A stretch of 64,000 nt of DNA from an uncultured Pelagibacteraceae bacterium (GTDB lineage Bacteria; Pseudomonadota; Alphaproteobacteria; Pelagibacterales; Pelagibacteraceae): NCBI GenBank assembly GCA_902564245.1, contig CACFAF010000003.1, forward strand, positions 1 to 64,000, read 5' to 3'. The notes under the pieces are model-generated. The model had not been told where the DNA came from. It saw only the letters and a list, made by a program, of their open reading frames with translations, and ran no database searches. Shown here piece by piece: positions 62,419 through 64,000 of this stretch; position 1 is the first letter of the stretch, and each line of letters opens with the position of its first letter. A program made the position numbers and the translations under genes.

Positions 62419-63546
62419 ATGAATAAAACTTATTATAGTCTTGGGTTAATGAGTGGAACCTCAGGAGATGGCGTTGATGTTTCTCTAATAAGTTCTGATG
62501 GTATCGATCAATATAATGAAATTTTAAATGAATATTTTGAGTATGATCTAAAAACGTATGAAAATATACATAATTTAAAAAGTAAAATACTAAAATTAGA
62601 TGATCTTAAAGAAAATGCTAATGAAATTAATAATCTTGAAAAAGAAATAACATTATTCCACGCAAAAGCAGTGAGTAAAATTTCAGAGTCTATAGATCAA
62701 AAAATTGATTTTGTTGGATTTCACGGTCAAACTATTTATCATAATTCATCAGAAAAAATGTCTAAACAAATAGGTGATGGCAACTTATTATCTCAATTAA
62801 CTAAAAAAATAGTAATATATAATTTTAGACAAAACGATATAAAAAATGGAGGTGAAGGAGCTCCACTTGCCCCAGTGTTTCATCGGCTTATAGTTAAACA
62901 AAAAAAAATTGAACTACCTGTTTGTATTTTAAATATAGGTGGAGTTGCAAATATAACTGCAATTAGTGAATATCATAATAATACTTTTTTAAGTAGGGAC
63001 CTCGGACCAGGGAATTGTTTAATAGATGAGTGGATAAGAAATAACACAAAGAAAAAATTTGACAATAATGGAGATATTGCAAAAAAGGGTAAAACTAATG
63101 ATTTAATATTAAATCAAGCTTTAGATAATTTTGATAGTAGGCTAAATCAAAAAACTCTTTCATTTGATACTACAGATTTTAGTTTAGCCTTTGTAAGGGG
63201 TCTCAACTTAGAAGATGGAGCTGCAACGTTAACTGATTTTACAGGAAGAATTATTGGCGCTGGATTATTTAGTTTTTTATCTGAAGCAAGCGAGAAATTA
63301 TGGAAAGTTCTAGTTTGTGGCGGAGGTAGAAAAAATAAAACTTTAATCAATATAATTAAAAGTAGAACTCTTAAAAATTTGGTAATTCAACAAATTGATG
63401 ACTATGGAGTAGATGGAGATTATATAGAGTCCCAGGCATTTGCTTATCTTGCTATTAGATCATATCTTAAACTACCAATTTCTTTTCCTGATACTACCGG
63501 ATGCAAAATACCCTCTACGGGTGGAACTATAGTTAAAAATTTTTAA
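62419..63546 (+). CDS. anmK: Anhydro-N-acetylmuramic acid kinase
   Basis: Phosphorylates and opens 1,6-anhydroMurNAc from cell-wall turnover to give MurNAc-6-phosphate. Conserved: GLMSGTSGDGVDVSLI near the start, FVGFHGQTIYHN, GGEGAPLAPVFH, ILNIGGVANITAIS, RDLGPGNCLID and the C-terminal KVLVCGGGRKN. I start at the ATG at 62419 (MNKTYYSLG); the track start is a TTG five codons upstream. 375 aa. A TATACT at 62389-62394 could be its -10 box. Shares a TTAA stop with the hydrolase gene. Confidence 0.95.
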   Translation: MNKTYYSLGLMSGTSGDGVDVSLISSDGIDQYNEILNEYFEYDLKTYENIHNLKSKILKLDDLKENANEINNLEKEITLFHAKAVSKISESIDQKIDFVGFHGQTIYHNSSEKMSKQIGDGNLLSQLTKKIVIYNFRQNDIKNGGEGAPLAPVFHRLIVKQKKIELPVCILNIGGVANITAISEYHNNTFLSRDLGPGNCLIDEWIRNNTKKKFDNNGDIAKKGKTNDLILNQALDNFDSRLNQKTLSFDTTDFSLAFVRGLNLEDGAATLTDFTGRIIGAGLFSFLSEASEKLWKVLVCGGGRKNKTLINIIKSRTLKNLVIQQIDDYGVDGDYIESQAFAYLAIRSYLKLPISFPDTTGCKIPSTGGTIVKNF

Positions 63547-64000
63547 AAAAGTGTAGTTTCTTTTTTAATATATTTATCTAAATATTTTAAAAGATTGTTC
63601 TCAGATTTTGAAAAGAAATGATTTGCCTCTGGTACAGATTGGAATTCAACGTTAATACCTTTCTGAGCAGCTAATCTCTTATTTAATTCATTTAAATGTT
63701 CTACTGGAACTAATTCATCTTTTTTTCCATAAATCATCAATCCTGAAGTTGGGCAGGGTGATAAAAAAGAAAAGTCATAAACATTTGGTTGAGGTGAAAT
63801 TGCTATAAATCTATTAATTTCTGGTCTACGCATAAGTAGTTGCATTGCTATTAATGATCCAAATGAAAATCCAGAAATCCAGCATTGAGAATTATCAAAA
63901 TTTTCTCTTTCTAACCAATCTAATGCAGCTGCTGCATCAGCTAATTCACCTTGACCATTATCAAATTCACCATCACTTTTACCAACTCCTCTAAAATTTA
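63543..64000 (-). CDS. Alpha/beta hydrolase (COG2945-like), partial
   Basis: C-terminal part of an alpha/beta-fold hydrolase; the frame stays open to the window edge, so the Met at 63845 in the track is internal. Reading upstream gives FRGVGKSDGEFDNGQGELAD and WISGFSFGSLIAMQLL, whose GFSFGS is the nucleophile elbow (Ser). Downstream are SGLMIYGKKDELVP (acid) and EANHFFSKSENNL (His), completing the triad. This pattern matches small dienelactone-hydrolase-like or COG2945 hydrolases. Substrate unknown. Overlaps anmK by 4 bp at the stop codons. Confidence 0.85.
   Translation of the reverse strand, partial: NFRGVGKSDGEFDNGQGELADAAAALDWLERENFDNSQCWISGFSFGSLIAMQLLMRRPEINRFIAISPQPNVYDFSFLSPCPTSGLMIYGKKDELVPVEHLNELNKRLAAQKGINVEFQSVPEANHFFSKSENNLLKYLDKYIKKETTLF

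Noticed and set aside
1-64000. CRISPR arrays, insertion sequences, prophage, toxin-antitoxin or restriction genes
   Set aside because: No regularly spaced repeats, transposase, integrase or defence-type proteins seen; content is core metabolic.

Overview
The window looks like a stretch of a SAR11-type (Candidatus Pelagibacter-like) alphaproteobacterial chromosome. The evidence is strong A+T richness (about 70% by eye, not computed), Lys/Asn/Ile-rich proteins, near-gapless gene packing (longest gap between accepted genes about 115 bp), many overlapping stop and start codons, and alphaproteobacterial gene orders such as lptF-lptG-lptD-surA-pdxA-rsmA, aroQ-accB-accC and rpsF-rpsR-rplI-dnaB. I found no rRNA, tRNA, CRISPR array, insertion sequence or prophage, and no gene-free stretch above 300 bases. 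About 64 protein genes are annotated; the first (cfa) and last (alpha/beta hydrolase) run off the edges.

Region 1 (1-3935): cyclopropane fatty acid synthase, a DUF3833 lipoprotein, a short-chain dehydrogenase, TspO/MBR and a FOXRED1-like FAD oxidoreductase. The first four resemble a membrane or photo-oxidative stress module. Region 2 (3941-13452): a formate oxidation and molybdenum cofactor island. A minus-strand operon (IscU-like scaffold, HPP membrane protein, fdhD, fused FdsG-FdsB, FdsA, selO) lies divergent to mobA-moeA, which make the bis-MGD cofactor. Region 3 (13507-22015): uptake and small-molecule metabolism. It holds a DMT permease with glycine amidinotransferase, a small ORF6C-like protein, a MOSC protein, a four-gene amino-acid/ectoine-type ABC importer with an intrinsic terminator after the binding-protein gene, an MFS permease and a second DMT permease. 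Region 4 (22012-26788): glutathione synthesis (gshA, gshB), an HD-domain protein that may be a diiron oxygenase, purF and cvpA.

Region 5 (26788-34471): an RND exporter and replication/translation genes (dnaB, rplI, rpsR, rpsF), divergent from fatty acid synthesis (fabD, fabG, acpP) and gmk. Region 6 (34460-41765): the outer-membrane/LPS export operon with pdxA and rsmA. Region 7 (41789-50433): pepA, ndk, purN-purM, a DUF2066 protein, a short Hda-like protein, aspS, a stand-alone NrdJ C-terminal-like protein, an NDUFA12-like complex I factor and a DUF2155 protein. Region 8 (50430-64000): accC-accB-aroQ, thiS-thiG, RNase E/G, PBP1A, prfB with its programmed +1 frameshift, an AsmA-like protein, tyrS, anmK and a partial alpha/beta hydrolase.

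Most of this is core metabolism in streamlined form. The points most worth following are: the stand-alone NrdJ-like C-terminal domain; the HD-domain protein with a plausible six-ligand diiron set; the formate dehydrogenase operon carrying an HPP transporter and a Cys-rich IscU-like protein; the direct acpP-gmk junction lacking fabF; and the repeated use of TTAA as a shared stop for convergent genes. No clearly new multi-gene system is evident.
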